A DNA stretch of 33,073 bases from Desulfuromusa sp. (GTDB lineage: Bacteria; Desulfobacterota; Desulfuromonadia; Desulfuromonadales; Geopsychrobacteraceae), in assembly GCA_027858895.1 (NCBI GenBank), contig JAQIBX010000155.1, positions 1 to 33,073 of the forward strand, given 5' to 3'. Shown here in pieces: positions 15,314 through 23,293 of the stretch. The notes beneath the pieces are model-generated. The model did not search any database. It was not told the origin of the DNA and saw only the letters and a program-made list of their open reading frames with translations. Position numbers and translations under genes: made by a program. Every line of letters starts with the position of its first letter. The first letter of the stretch is position 1.

Positions 15314-16612
15314 CTATACCGCTTTTTTTTCGTCCCGCTCGTCCATGACTTTGTAAGCGCAGAGTGAGCCGCACATAGTGCAGGCACCATGGGATTCATC
15401 AACCCCTGACTCTGCACGCAACCGCTGAGCTTTTGCTGGATCAAGAGCAACAGAGAACTGTCCCTCCCAATCAAGGTTTTTCCGATAAATGGCCATGGTA
15501 TTGTCTTTTTCCATTGCTCCGGGGATACCTTTTACAATATCGGCAGCGTGGGCAGCAATGCGGACTGCCATAACGCCCTCATGAACATCTTCAATTGTGG
15601 GCAGACGTAAATGTTCACTTGGCGTGACATAGCAGAGGAAATCGGCTCCAGCAGCAGCTGCAATAGCTCCACCAATGGCCGCAGTGATATGGTCATATCC
15701 TGGGGCAATATCGGTCACTAGAGGTCCAAGTACATAGAAAGGGGCTCCGTGGCAGAGACGTTTTTGCAGTTTAATGTTTGCTTCGATTTGATTCAGTGGG
15801 ACGTGGCCGGGCCCTTCAATCATGACCTGAATGCCGGCGTCCTGAGCGCGTTGCGTCAATTCACCAAGGATAATCAATTCTTGAATCTGGGCACGATCGG
15901 TTGCATCAGCCAGGCAGCCGGGGCGAAAACCATCTCCCAGTGAGAGGACTGCATCGTAGGGGCGAACCATCTCCAGCAGGCGATCATAGAATTCGTAGAG
16001 GGGGTTTTCAGCATCGTTGTAGGCCATCCACCCGACAGTAAAGGAACCACCTCGGGAAACAACTTCCAGTAACCGCCCTTCACGATCCATTCTGGCCACA
16101 GTTTCGCGGGTGACACCACAGTGAACAGTGATAAAGTCAACACCGTCGTCCAGATGTTTTTTGACTCCGGCAAAAATATCCTCAACCGTCATATCGACGA
16201 TTGGTTTGCCTTGCGTTATCACTGCATCACAGGCCGCCTGATAGAGCGGGACACTACCGATGCAGAGATCCGTTTCGGCAATAATTGCCGCGCGGATTTC
16301 ATCAATTGGGCCACCGGTTGACAGATCCATCAGCGCATCGGCTCCCGCGGCAGCAGCAACCTTAGCTTTTTCCAGTTCTTTGTCGATACTGGTGTCATCT
16401 TGGCTGGTGCCGAGGTTGGCATTGGTTTTGGTGCGTAAACCCTCGCCAACGGCCAGCGGGCGTCCATTGGTGCGTTTGTTATTGTGGCAAATAACAGCAG
16501 TTCCGGCGGCAATTTTCTGGCGTAGAATTTCCGGGTCAATATTTTCAGCGGTGGCGGCTTGGCGCATTAAATCACTGATCTGTCCCTTACGGGCTATTTC
16601 CAGCTGGGTCAT
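15314..16612 (-). CDS. thiC: Phosphomethylpyrimidine synthase, short form
   Basis: The 432-residue protein is a radical-SAM ThiC without the N-terminal extension of E. coli ThiC. Diagnostic blocks are TKTNANLGTS, ALMDLSTGGPIDEIR, FITVHCGVT, SLGDGFRPGC, MIEGPGHVPLNQIEAN, YVLGPLVTDIAPGYDHI and the C-terminal iron-sulfur motif CTMCGSLC. It converts aminoimidazole ribotide to HMP phosphate, the pyrimidine half of thiamine. The cysteine spacing is C-x2-C-x3-C, one residue shorter in the second gap than the E. coli C-x2-C-x4-C motif. I start at ATG 16612 because GAGGT lies nine bases upstream; the 13-residue longer reading would run into the terminator hairpin. It lies 94 bases behind thiED on the same strand. 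Confidence 0.95.
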   Translation of the reverse strand: MTQLEIARKGQISDLMRQAATAENIDPEILRQKIAAGTAVICHNNKRTNGRPLAVGEGLRTKTNANLGTSQDDTSIDKELEKAKVAAAAGADALMDLSTGGPIDEIRAAIIAETDLCIGSVPLYQAACDAVITQGKPIVDMTVEDIFAGVKKHLDDGVDFITVHCGVTRETVARMDREGRLLEVVSRGGSFTVGWMAYNDAENPLYEFYDRLLEMVRPYDAVLSLGDGFRPGCLADATDRAQIQELIILGELTQRAQDAGIQVMIEGPGHVPLNQIEANIKLQKRLCHGAPFYVLGPLVTDIAPGYDHITAAIGGAIAAAAGADFLCYVTPSEHLRLPTIEDVHEGVMAVRIAAHAADIVKGIPGAMEKDNTMAIYRKNLDWEGQFSVALDPAKAQRLRAESGVDESHGACTMCGSLCAYKVMDERDEKKAV

Positions 16613-16631
16613 GAAGAGATACCTCAAACAG

Positions 16632-16671
16632 AAAAAAGCAGTGCCTGCCACATTTATGGCGGCTGCACTGC
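16632..16671 (-). terminator. Intrinsic terminator/attenuator between thiED and thiC
   Basis: On the minus strand GCAGTGC pairs with GCACTGC (16665-16671 with 16638-16644), an inner GCCA/TGGC extends the hairpin, and six T residues follow at once. The structure ends only about 20 bases before the thiC ATG, leaving no room for a separate thiC promoter. Confidence 0.75.
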
Positions 16672-16706
16672 AGTTGAAAGATATGGAACAATGTAGTTGG
16701 GGTAGT

Positions 16707-18137
16707 CTAAACTAAAGAGGCCTTTTCATGCAAGAGTTGCATGGCAGCTTGGAAATGATTAACTGGACCATGTCCTCGGCCAATCTGGACTGAATGTTCA
16801 ATTGCCAGGGAAACGAAGCGTTTTCCTCGTTCCACAGCGAGCTTCAGAGGGTAGCCCTGGGCGAGGAAAGTTGCAATGGCTGCAGAAAGGGTGCAGCCGG
16901 TGCCATGCGTATTGATGGTGTCAAAGCGCGGCGATGTTAGCTGATATTCGGCATCTCCCAGTAACAGGATATCTGTGGCATCACCGTTTAAGTGCCCACC
17001 TTTAATCAAGACATTACGCGCACCTAGTTCCTGCAGATTGCGCCCCGCGTCAATCATCTCTTCAACGGTGCGCGGATCGATTCCGGTCATCACTTCGACT
17101 TCTGGAAGATTCGGGGTCAACAGGTAGGATTGGGGCAGTAAGCGGGAGATAAGACTGTCGTGAGCTTCTTTGTCGAGCAGTGGTTCGCCTCCTTTGGCAA
17201 TCATCACGGGATCAACAACGGCCAGCAGTGAACGTTCTTCGATAACTCTGGCGACTCGTGAGACGATTCCACCCCAGCTGAGCATCCCGGTTTTGATGGT
17301 GTCCGCGCCAATATCATCCAGAACTGCATCCAATTGTTTGATGACAAAATCGGTATGAACCATGTAAGTGTCGCTAACGCCAAGGGTGTTCTGGGCGGTG
17401 AGGGCGGTCAGAACACTGCTGGCATAACTGCCGAGCAGGGTGATAGTTTTGATGTCGGCCTGAATGCCGGCACCACCACTGGAGTCTGATCCGGCAACTG
17501 TCAAAACTGTCCCGTTGGGAGCGGGTTTGTTTCGGTTAAACAATAGGGAATATTCTTTTGCAGCACGGGCGGGATCTGTATCTGCCATAATTCCGGAAAG
17601 AACCGCAATGGCATCAGCTCCTGCCTCGAGCGCTTCAAATGCGCCGTCGGGCGTCATGCCACCAATGGCAACGACCGGAATGCGAACCGCCTTGCGCACC
17701 ATTCTCAAGGTTTTAAGCCCAACGAGTGTGGTCGTATCTTTACTCTCAGTTGGATAAATACTGCCAATGGCGATGTAATCAGCACCATGTGCTTCAGCCT
17801 TGAGGGCTTCGTCAACACTGTGGGTGGAAATTCCGATTAATTTGTGATGGCCAAGTATCTGGCGAGCCTGGCTAATGGACATGTCATCCTGTCCAAGGTG
17901 AACTCCATCAGCATTAATGTCGTGAGCCAGTTCAGGCAGATCATTAATAATCAAGCGGGCGTCATGCTGGTTGCAGAGGCCTCTCAGGCTTTCCGCCATC
18001 TCCCGGCGTTCATCCGGGCGGATATCTTTGGCACGGTATTGGACAACCTTTGCTCCACCAATCAGCGCTGCTTCCACTTTTGTCAGCAATTTTCCATCGT
18101 GGTTGTTGTCGGTTATTAGATAGAGGCCGGAAAGCAT
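16707..18137 (-). CDS. thiED: Fused thiamine-phosphate synthase / HMP(-P) kinase
   Basis: The 476 residues hold two enzymes. ThiE spans about 1-205, with YLITD, VVQYRAKD at 31-38, LIINDLPELA, DGVHLGQDD, YIAIGSIYPTESK and VVAIGGMT. ThiD spans about 208-470, starting VLTVAGSDSSGGAGIQADIKT, with VVDPVMIAKGGEPLL, TPNLPEVEVMTG and HGTGCTLSAAIATF, whose cysteine closes the active site. ThiD phosphorylates HMP-P to HMP-PP, which ThiE joins to thiazole phosphate, so the fusion links consecutive steps. The upstream interval shows no TPP aptamer motif that I could find. GGGAGA lies six bases before the start. thiC follows. ThiE/ThiD fusions in this order are known in related bacteria. Confidence 0.95.
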   Translation of the reverse strand: MLSGLYLITDNNHDGKLLTKVEAALIGGAKVVQYRAKDIRPDERREMAESLRGLCNQHDARLIINDLPELAHDINADGVHLGQDDMSISQARQILGHHKLIGISTHSVDEALKAEAHGADYIAIGSIYPTESKDTTTLVGLKTLRMVRKAVRIPVVAIGGMTPDGAFEALEAGADAIAVLSGIMADTDPARAAKEYSLLFNRNKPAPNGTVLTVAGSDSSGGAGIQADIKTITLLGSYASSVLTALTAQNTLGVSDTYMVHTDFVIKQLDAVLDDIGADTIKTGMLSWGGIVSRVARVIEERSLLAVVDPVMIAKGGEPLLDKEAHDSLISRLLPQSYLLTPNLPEVEVMTGIDPRTVEEMIDAGRNLQELGARNVLIKGGHLNGDATDILLLGDAEYQLTSPRFDTINTHGTGCTLSAAIATFLAQGYPLKLAVERGKRFVSLAIEHSVQIGRGHGPVNHFQAAMQLLHEKASLV

Positions 18138-18298
18138 TGGCAGTCTCCCTTTAATATTAAGGTGATAAGACTAATGGCTTGTCGTTTATTTTGTGTAAAT
18201 AGCAATTCTAAAAAATTTAGAATGAAAATTCCAAAATGAGTGCAGGATCATAACAGTATAAAATCTTGGTGTCAATTAATCTTTCAGTCTATAGTTCC

Positions 18299-18325
18299 TT
18301 TACAGAACATTTTCGACAGTATAAT
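18299..18325 (+). promoter_or_regulatory. Candidate promoter for alr
   Basis: TTTACA (18299-18304) and a perfect TATAAT (18320-18325) are 15 bases apart, shorter than the usual 17. The interval 18138-18382 is AT-rich and also contains two copies of TATAGTTCC (near 18290 and 18327). The perfect -10 makes it worth recording. Confidence 0.4.
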
Positions 18326-18382
18326 TTATAGTTCCTGATTTACAACGGGTTTCCCTTTTTACCTCCTGGAGAAATTTGAGCG

Positions 18383-19510
18383 ATGATCTATCCTTCCCGG
18401 CCTACCTGGACCGAAATTGATTTGTCGGCATTACGCCATAATTTACAGCAAGTATTAAGTTTATGTTCATTCGGAGAACGTGTATTGGCAGTTGTTAAGG
18501 CCGATGCGTATGGCCATGGTGCCGTTCCCGTGACTCGGGCGTTACAATCCTTTGACATCCATGATTTTGCTGTGGCGACACTGGAAGAAGCTTTGGAACT
18601 GCGGCATGCCGGTATCGCCGATAATTTACTGGTTCTCGGCAGTTGCTACCCCGGTCAGGAAGGTGCTTTTTTACAGTATAATTTAATGCCGACTCTGCTG
18701 GATATGGAGACGGCGTTGCGACTCAATGCAGAGGCGGTACGGCAGCAACAACAGTTGAAAGTACATTTGAAGGTTGATAGCGGTATGGGGCGGGTGGGTT
18801 TTCTGCCGCTGCAGTTGCAGGAATCGCTGTCTCAGTTACGCCAACTAAACGGGCTGGTGATTGAGGGTTTCATGTCTCACCTGGCCTGTGCTGATGATTT
18901 GAATTCCACAGTGACAACAGACCAGCAGACACAATTTCGGATGATGTTGCAAATGGTACGCGAAGCAGGGATTGAGCCGCGTGAAATTCACCTTAATAAC
19001 AGTGCCGGGTTAAGCGGCTGGAAGTCCCCTGAGTGCACCCTGTCGCGGCCTGGAATCATGCTATATGGTGGCTTGCCCGGTCCCGATTTCTCCGCTAAGT
19101 TAGATTTGCAGCCGGTCATGCATCTGCGCAGCTGTATCGCTCAATTGCGACAGTTGCCCGCCGGGAGTGGTGTCTCTTACGGCCACTGTTATCAGGCTCA
19201 GAATGATATGCAGGTTGCTGTTTTGCCGATCGGCTATGCCGATGGCTATAATCGCCTTTTCAGTAATTGTGGGCAGGGAATTTTGCGTGGACAGAAGATC
19301 CCGGTTGTTGGCAGAGTTTGTATGGATTGGATTATGCTGGATGTGAGCCAGATTTCTGGTGTTGCCGTTGGTGATTGTGTCACCTTGCTCGGTTCAGCGG
19401 ACGGTTTATCAATAACCGGGGATATGTGGGCAGAACAATTGGATACTATTTCCTACGAAGTTTTTTGTCGTATCGGAAACCGGGTTCCGCGCCGCTACCA
19501 GCATGAATAA
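18383..19510 (+). CDS. alr: Alanine racemase
   Basis: This complete 375-residue PLP enzyme of the Alr fold has the cofactor lysine Lys39 in VVKADAYGHG and the second catalytic base Tyr266 in GSGVSYGHCY. HLKVDSGMGRVGF, HLNNSAGL, SRPGIMLYG and the C-terminal RVCMDWIMLDV block that completes the partner active site are also present. It makes D-alanine for peptidoglycan in the cytoplasm. The gene diverges from thiED across 245 bases and is followed by a terminator-like hairpin, so it is probably monocistronic. GGAG lies about 11 bases before the ATG, slightly far. No oddity is seen in the sequence. Confidence 0.96.
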   Translation: MIYPSRPTWTEIDLSALRHNLQQVLSLCSFGERVLAVVKADAYGHGAVPVTRALQSFDIHDFAVATLEEALELRHAGIADNLLVLGSCYPGQEGAFLQYNLMPTLLDMETALRLNAEAVRQQQQLKVHLKVDSGMGRVGFLPLQLQESLSQLRQLNGLVIEGFMSHLACADDLNSTVTTDQQTQFRMMLQMVREAGIEPREIHLNNSAGLSGWKSPECTLSRPGIMLYGGLPGPDFSAKLDLQPVMHLRSCIAQLRQLPAGSGVSYGHCYQAQNDMQVAVLPIGYADGYNRLFSNCGQGILRGQKIPVVGRVCMDWIMLDVSQISGVAVGDCVTLLGSADGLSITGDMWAEQLDTISYEVFCRIGNRVPRRYQHE

Positions 19511-19644
19511 TAACGTTAAAAGCGGTTGTCAGCAGGGCTGAATCATGCTAATTAAACACTCACTTTCTGGTCGATCAGGCTAGCTCAACAAACACTCTTC
19601 GTTGCGCACATAAATATCGTACAAACAAATGCATTCAAGGTTTT

Positions 19645-19681
19645 AGGGCAGCGCTGGAAAGTTCGCTGTCCTGCTTTTTTT
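19645..19681 (+). terminator. Intrinsic terminator between alr and purH
   Basis: A nine-base stem (19645-19653 with 19664-19672, one G-T pair) with a ten-base loop is followed by GC and seven T residues. It ends only 42 bases before the purH ATG, so it either ends alr transcripts or acts as a purH leader attenuator. Confidence 0.8.
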
Positions 19682-19723
19682 CTATTGTCAGTGCAAGGTT
19701 ATACTTAAAGGAAAGGAAAATCT

Positions 19724-21289
19724 ATGGCCGCCATCAAGCGTGCTTTGATTTCAGTCTCTGATAAAACGGGTGTTGTCGATTTGGCTCGTGAATTGAAAAA
19801 TTTCGGAGTTGAATTGTTATCAACGGGGGGAACCGCAAAATTGATCCGCGATGCCGGAATTCCGGTGATGGATGTTTCGGACTATACCGGTTTCCCGGAA
19901 ATGATGGACGGACGGGTGAAAACTTTACACCCGAAGGTGCATGGTGCGCTGCTCGGGTTGCGCGACAATCCTGAGCATGTTGCTGCTATGGCGAAGCACG
20001 CTATTGAACCGATCGATATGGTGGTGGTTAATCTCTATCCCTTTGAGGCGACAATAGCTAAGGCAGGGTGCAGCCTGGAAGATGCTATCGAAAATATTGA
20101 TATTGGTGGCCCAACGATGCTGCGGAGTGCGGCGAAAAACAACAAATTTGTCACTGTTCTGGTTAATCCGGCCGATTACGAAGCTGTGATTGCCGAAATG
20201 AAGCAGAGCGGTGGCGAGGTCTCAATGGCAACTAACTTTCAGCTGGGGGTCAAGGTTTATCAACATACGGCGGCTTATGATGGTGCTATTTCTAACTGGT
20301 TGGGTAAGCGCACCAGTGAGGATGCTGTTGATTTTCCCCCGACCCTGAGCCTGCAATTTCAGAAAGCCCAGAGGATGCGTTACGGTGAGAATCCGCACCA
20401 GAAGGCTGCATTTTATGTAGATAAAAATGTGACTGAAGCTTCAATTGCAACTGCACACCAGTTGCAGGGTAAGGAGCTCTCATATAACAATATCGGGGAT
20501 ACCGATGCGGCCCTTGAATGTATCAAACAATTCGGCGAAGCCTCTACCTGTGTCATCGTCAAACATGCCAATCCCTGTGGTGTGGCTACGGGTGCCAATC
20601 TTCTGGAAGCCTATCAAAAAGCTTTTTCCACCGATCCGGAATCCTCTTTTGGCGGTATCATTGCTTTTAATCGGGAACTGGATGCTGAAACAGCCAGGGC
20701 GATTGTCGACAAGCAATTTGTTGAAGTGATTATTGCGCCCAAGGTTGCCGCAGATGTCCCAGAAATTATTGCCCAGAAGAAGAATGTGCGATTGCTCGAA
20801 TGTGGTGAGTGGACAACGGAAACTATTCAGCGACTCGATTATAAGCGAGTGAATGGTGGCCTGCTGGTGCAGGATGCCGATCTGCTACTGAGTGCGGATC
20901 TGAAAGTTGTTACAAAGCGGGCACCGACTGACAAGGAGCGCCAGGATCTTGATTTTGCCTGGAGAGTGGCTAAATTTGTCAAGTCAAATGCCATTGTCTA
21001 TTGTAAGGATGGCATGACTATCGGCGTTGGAGCGGGGCAGATGAGTCGGGTCAATTCAGCACGGATCGCTGCGATCAAAGCTGAACACGCCGGACTGGAT
21101 GTCAAGGGCGCTGCCATGGCTTCTGATGCTTTTTTCCCTTTCCGCGATGGGATTGATAGTGCTGCTGCGGTTGGTATTACTGCGGTTATTCAGCCGGGCG
21201 GATCGATCCGTGATGACGAAGTCATCGCTGCGGCAGATGAGCATGGGATTGCAATGCTGTTTACCGGAATGCGCCATTTCCGGCATTAA
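19724..21289 (+). CDS. purH: Bifunctional AICAR formyltransferase / IMP cyclohydrolase
   Basis: This is a full 521-residue PurH. The N-terminal IMP cyclohydrolase (about 1-200) shows [43 protein letters not shown] and [15 protein letters not shown]. The C-terminal formyltransferase shows [34 protein letters not shown] (catalytic Lys-His pair), [10 protein letters not shown], and the closing [13 protein letters not shown] with [12 protein letters not shown]. It performs the last two steps of IMP synthesis, using 10-formyl-THF. It heads the purH-purD-purE group. The ribosome site is the AAAGGAAAGG run upstream. A terminator-like hairpin immediately before it suggests possible leader control, without proof. 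Confidence 0.97.
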   Translation: MAAIKRALISVSDKTGVVDLARELKNFGVELLSTGGTAKLIRDAGIPVMDVSDYTGFPEMMDGRVKTLHPKVHGALLGLRDNPEHVAAMAKHAIEPIDMVVVNLYPFEATIAKAGCSLEDAIENIDIGGPTMLRSAAKNNKFVTVLVNPADYEAVIAEMKQSGGEVSMATNFQLGVKVYQHTAAYDGAISNWLGKRTSEDAVDFPPTLSLQFQKAQRMRYGENPHQKAAFYVDKNVTEASIATAHQLQGKELSYNNIGDTDAALECIKQFGEASTCVIVKHANPCGVATGANLLEAYQKAFSTDPESSFGGIIAFNRELDAETARAIVDKQFVEVIIAPKVAADVPEIIAQKKNVRLLECGEWTTETIQRLDYKRVNGGLLVQDADLLLSADLKVVTKRAPTDKERQDLDFAWRVAKFVKSNAIVYCKDGMTIGVGAGQMSRVNSARIAAIKAEHAGLDVKGAAMASDAFFPFRDGIDSAAAVGITAVIQPGGSIRDDEVIAAADEHGIAMLFTGMRHFRH

Positions 21290-21304
21290 TGATTGACGGT
21301 GACT

Positions 21305-21356
21305 GTAGGGGCGATGCTTGTCATCGCCCAAGGGCGAACACGAGGTTCGCCCCTAC
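21305..21356. repeat. Nested palindromic (REP/MITE-like) element between purH and purD
   Basis: Outer arms GTAGGGGCGA (21305-21314) and its exact complement (21347-21356) enclose two adjacent perfect 8-base hairpins: GGGCGATG/CATCGCCC (21309-21316 with 21322-21329) and GGGCGAAC/GTTCGCCC (21332-21339 with 21345-21352). Each has a five-base loop. No coding sequence is involved. From memory, GTAGGGGCGA-type palindromes recur in intergenic DNA of many bacteria, so this is probably one copy of a dispersed family. Confidence 0.88.
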
Positions 21357-21377
21357 GCCGGATAAGGGAGTTTGAAA

Positions 21378-22667
21378 ATGAAAATTCTAGTTGTCGGTGG
21401 CGGTGGTCGTGAACACACCCTGGCCTGGAAGATTGCTCAGTCGCCACTGGTGGAACAAATTTACTGTGCGCCGGGAAATCCCGGAATCGCTGAGCTGGCT
21501 GAATGTGTTCATATTGATGCCGATGAAATTGAGACTTTGCGTGATTTTGCCCTGGCGGAGCAGATTGATCTGACCATTGTTGGGCCAGAGGTCCCATTGA
21601 CCATGGGGATCGTTGATCTCTTTCAGACCGCCGGGTTGGAAATTTTTGGACCAAATAAAGCCGCAGCACAGATTGAGGGGAGCAAGGGATTTTCCAAAGA
21701 TCTGATGGCTCGCCACAATATCCCGACAGCGGCATATCGGAGCTTTACTGATCACGCTGAAGCGGTTGCCTACATCCGCGAGCAAGGCGCCCCGATTGTC
21801 GTCAAAGCGGATGGTTTAGCGGCGGGGAAGGGTGTCGTTGTCGCCATGACCGAAGCGCAAGCGATTGCTGCTGTTGATAACATCATGCTCAATCAGGTTT
21901 TTGGTGCCGCTGGTTCCAGTGTTGTCATTGAAGAGTTCATGGATGGCGAAGAGGCTTCTTTTTTCGCTTTTACCGACGGCAAAAATATTCTGCCGCTCGC
22001 TTCTTCTCAGGATCATAAGCGGGCCAACGATAATGATGAGGGGCCGAATACTGGTGGTATGGGGGCATATTCTCCGGCTCCGGTTGTGACTGATGAGCTT
22101 TACCAGATCATTGTTGATACCATTGTCAAGCCAACAATTAGCGGCATGGCTAAGGATGGTTGCCCGTACAGCGGGATTCTTTATGTCGGACTGATGATCA
22201 AAAATGGTCAGCCCCGCGTGGTGGAATACAATGCTCGTTTCGGTGATCCTGAGGCGCAACCACTACTGATGCGGATGAAATCAGATATTGTCCCGGTGCT
22301 GCAAGCCTGTGCGCGTGGAGAGTTGCAGCAGAATTCTATCGATTGGTACGATAAAGCGGCTGTTTGTGTGGTGATGGCCAGTGGTGGCTATCCAGCTGAT
22401 TATGAAAAAAATCTTCCGATTGATGGGCTGGATAGCGCAGCCGCAATAGAAGGTTTGATGGTTTTTCATGCTGGAACCGCTTTAAAAGATGGTCAGATTG
22501 TCAATCATGGTGGCCGGGTGCTTGGGGTGACCGGGCTTGGGGATACGGTCAGAGCTGCGATTGACAAGGCTTATTCCGGCGTCAAGGTTATCAATTGGGA
22601 TCACGTTCATTATCGTCATGATATTGGTGCCAGAGCATTAAACAGGGAGGCAGGAAAAAATGAGTGA
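21378..22667 (+). CDS. purD: Phosphoribosylamine-glycine ligase
   Basis: The protein starts at ATG 21378 (MKILVVGGGGREHTL), with AAGGGAG seven bases upstream; a TTG six bases earlier is not needed. The 429 residues are typical of PurD, an ATP-grasp ligase joining glycine to phosphoribosylamine in purine synthesis. Motifs are GNPGIA, VGPEVPLTMGIVD, GSKGFSKDLMARHNIPTA, VVKADGLAAGKGVVVA (ATP-binding), EEFMDGEEASFFAFTDG, PNTGGMGAYSPAP and the metal-binding VEYNARFGDPEAQ. It follows purH after 88 bases that hold the palindromic repeat, and its end overlaps purE by eight bases. Confidence 0.97.
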   Translation: MKILVVGGGGREHTLAWKIAQSPLVEQIYCAPGNPGIAELAECVHIDADEIETLRDFALAEQIDLTIVGPEVPLTMGIVDLFQTAGLEIFGPNKAAAQIEGSKGFSKDLMARHNIPTAAYRSFTDHAEAVAYIREQGAPIVVKADGLAAGKGVVVAMTEAQAIAAVDNIMLNQVFGAAGSSVVIEEFMDGEEASFFAFTDGKNILPLASSQDHKRANDNDEGPNTGGMGAYSPAPVVTDELYQIIVDTIVKPTISGMAKDGCPYSGILYVGLMIKNGQPRVVEYNARFGDPEAQPLLMRMKSDIVPVLQACARGELQQNSIDWYDKAAVCVVMASGGYPADYEKNLPIDGLDSAAAIEGLMVFHAGTALKDGQIVNHGGRVLGVTGLGDTVRAAIDKAYSGVKVINWDHVHYRHDIGARALNREAGKNE

Positions 22668-23184
22668 TAAAAAGCCTGTTGTCGGGATTTTGATGGGTAG
22701 CGATAACGACTACGACATTATGGTCGAAGCGGCTAAAATTTTGAAACAGTTTGAAGTCCCCTTTGAAATGATTGTTTCCAGCGCCCACCGTACTCCAGAG
22801 CGGACTATGCAATATGTACGGGGTGCCCGTGCAAAAGGGATCAAGGTGTTGATCGCCGGGGCTGGTGCTGCAGCTCATTTAGCTGGGGTGGTAGCAGCAG
22901 AGACGATGCTGCCGGTGGTAGCTGTTCCGATTGACGCAACCTCCATGCGCGGTCTCGATGCATTATTGGCGATGGTACAGATGCCCGCAGGCATTCCTGT
23001 TGCAACTATGGCTATCGGTATCTCCGGATCACGCAATGCTGGTATTTTTGCGGCACGGATACTGGCAATTGAAGATCTTGATTTAGAAGAAAAGCTACTG
23101 CAATTTAAGCAGGATATGGCTGCAGGGGTGATCAAGAAGTCAGATCTGGTGCAGAAAAAAATGGCAGATGATGGACTGATTTAG
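22660..23184 (+). CDS. purE: N5-carboxyaminoimidazole ribonucleotide mutase (class I PurE)
   Basis: The 174-residue protein has the class I PurE signature: GILMGSDNDYDIM, the substrate-binding SSAHRTPERT with the catalytic histidine, IAGAGAAAHLAGVVAA, the DATSMRGLDALLAMVQMPAGIPVATM stretch (given here as consecutive blocks) and SRNAGIFAARIL. It moves the carboxylate from N5 to C4 to form CAIR. No purK is adjacent; the N5-CAIR-forming partner would be elsewhere. The gene overlaps purD by eight bases and has GGGAGG upstream, so coupled translation is likely. It appears to end the purine cluster, although no terminator was found between it and the cytochrome gene. Confidence 0.96.
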   Translation: MSDKKPVVGILMGSDNDYDIMVEAAKILKQFEVPFEMIVSSAHRTPERTMQYVRGARAKGIKVLIAGAGAAAHLAGVVAAETMLPVVAVPIDATSMRGLDALLAMVQMPAGIPVATMAIGISGSRNAGIFAARILAIEDLDLEEKLLQFKQDMAAGVIKKSDLVQKKMADDGLI

Positions 23185-23195
23185 TCCTCTTTGAG

Positions 23196-23212
23196 TTGTA
23201 TACAATATACAA
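23196..23212. promoter_or_regulatory. GntR-like palindrome upstream of cytochrome gene
   Basis: TTGTATACAA (23196-23205) is a perfect 10-base palindrome, and TTGTATA with TATACAA (23206-23212) forms an overlapping inverted repeat. The TTGTATACAA form resembles operators of GntR-family regulators. It lies eight bases before a TTGACA element. Confidence 0.5.
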
Positions 23213-23220
23213 TTTATAAG

Positions 23221-23248
23221 TTGACATCAGTGTTCTCTTTGATTTAAT
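23221..23248 (+). promoter_or_regulatory. Candidate promoter for the cytochrome gene
   Basis: A perfect TTGACA (23221-23226) and TTTAAT (23243-23248) are 16 bases apart, about 45 bases before the start codon and directly downstream of the palindrome. Confidence 0.5.
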
Positions 23249-23293
23249 TTGGCTCCGGTTGCCAACCATTAATTTAACAAGGAGGAGTTAGAG

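Noticed and set aside
16260-16715. 151-codon open frame on the plus strand
   Set aside because: It lies antisense to thiC, is rich in Ala/Ser/Arg runs typical of a shadow frame, and has no family resemblance.
18138-18382. TPP riboswitch in the thiED/alr interval
   Set aside because: I looked for the conserved CTGAGA-type and 3' aptamer segments on the minus strand and found none; only AT-rich promoter-like sequence is present.
21286-21785. Minus-strand frames of 132-149 codons
   Set aside because: They are antisense to purD and the palindromic repeat, without motif or start signal.
23185-23293. GEMM-type cyclic dinucleotide riboswitch before the cytochrome gene
   Set aside because: The GGCTCCGGTTGCCA stretch is reminiscent, but the rest of the aptamer is missing and the leader is too short.
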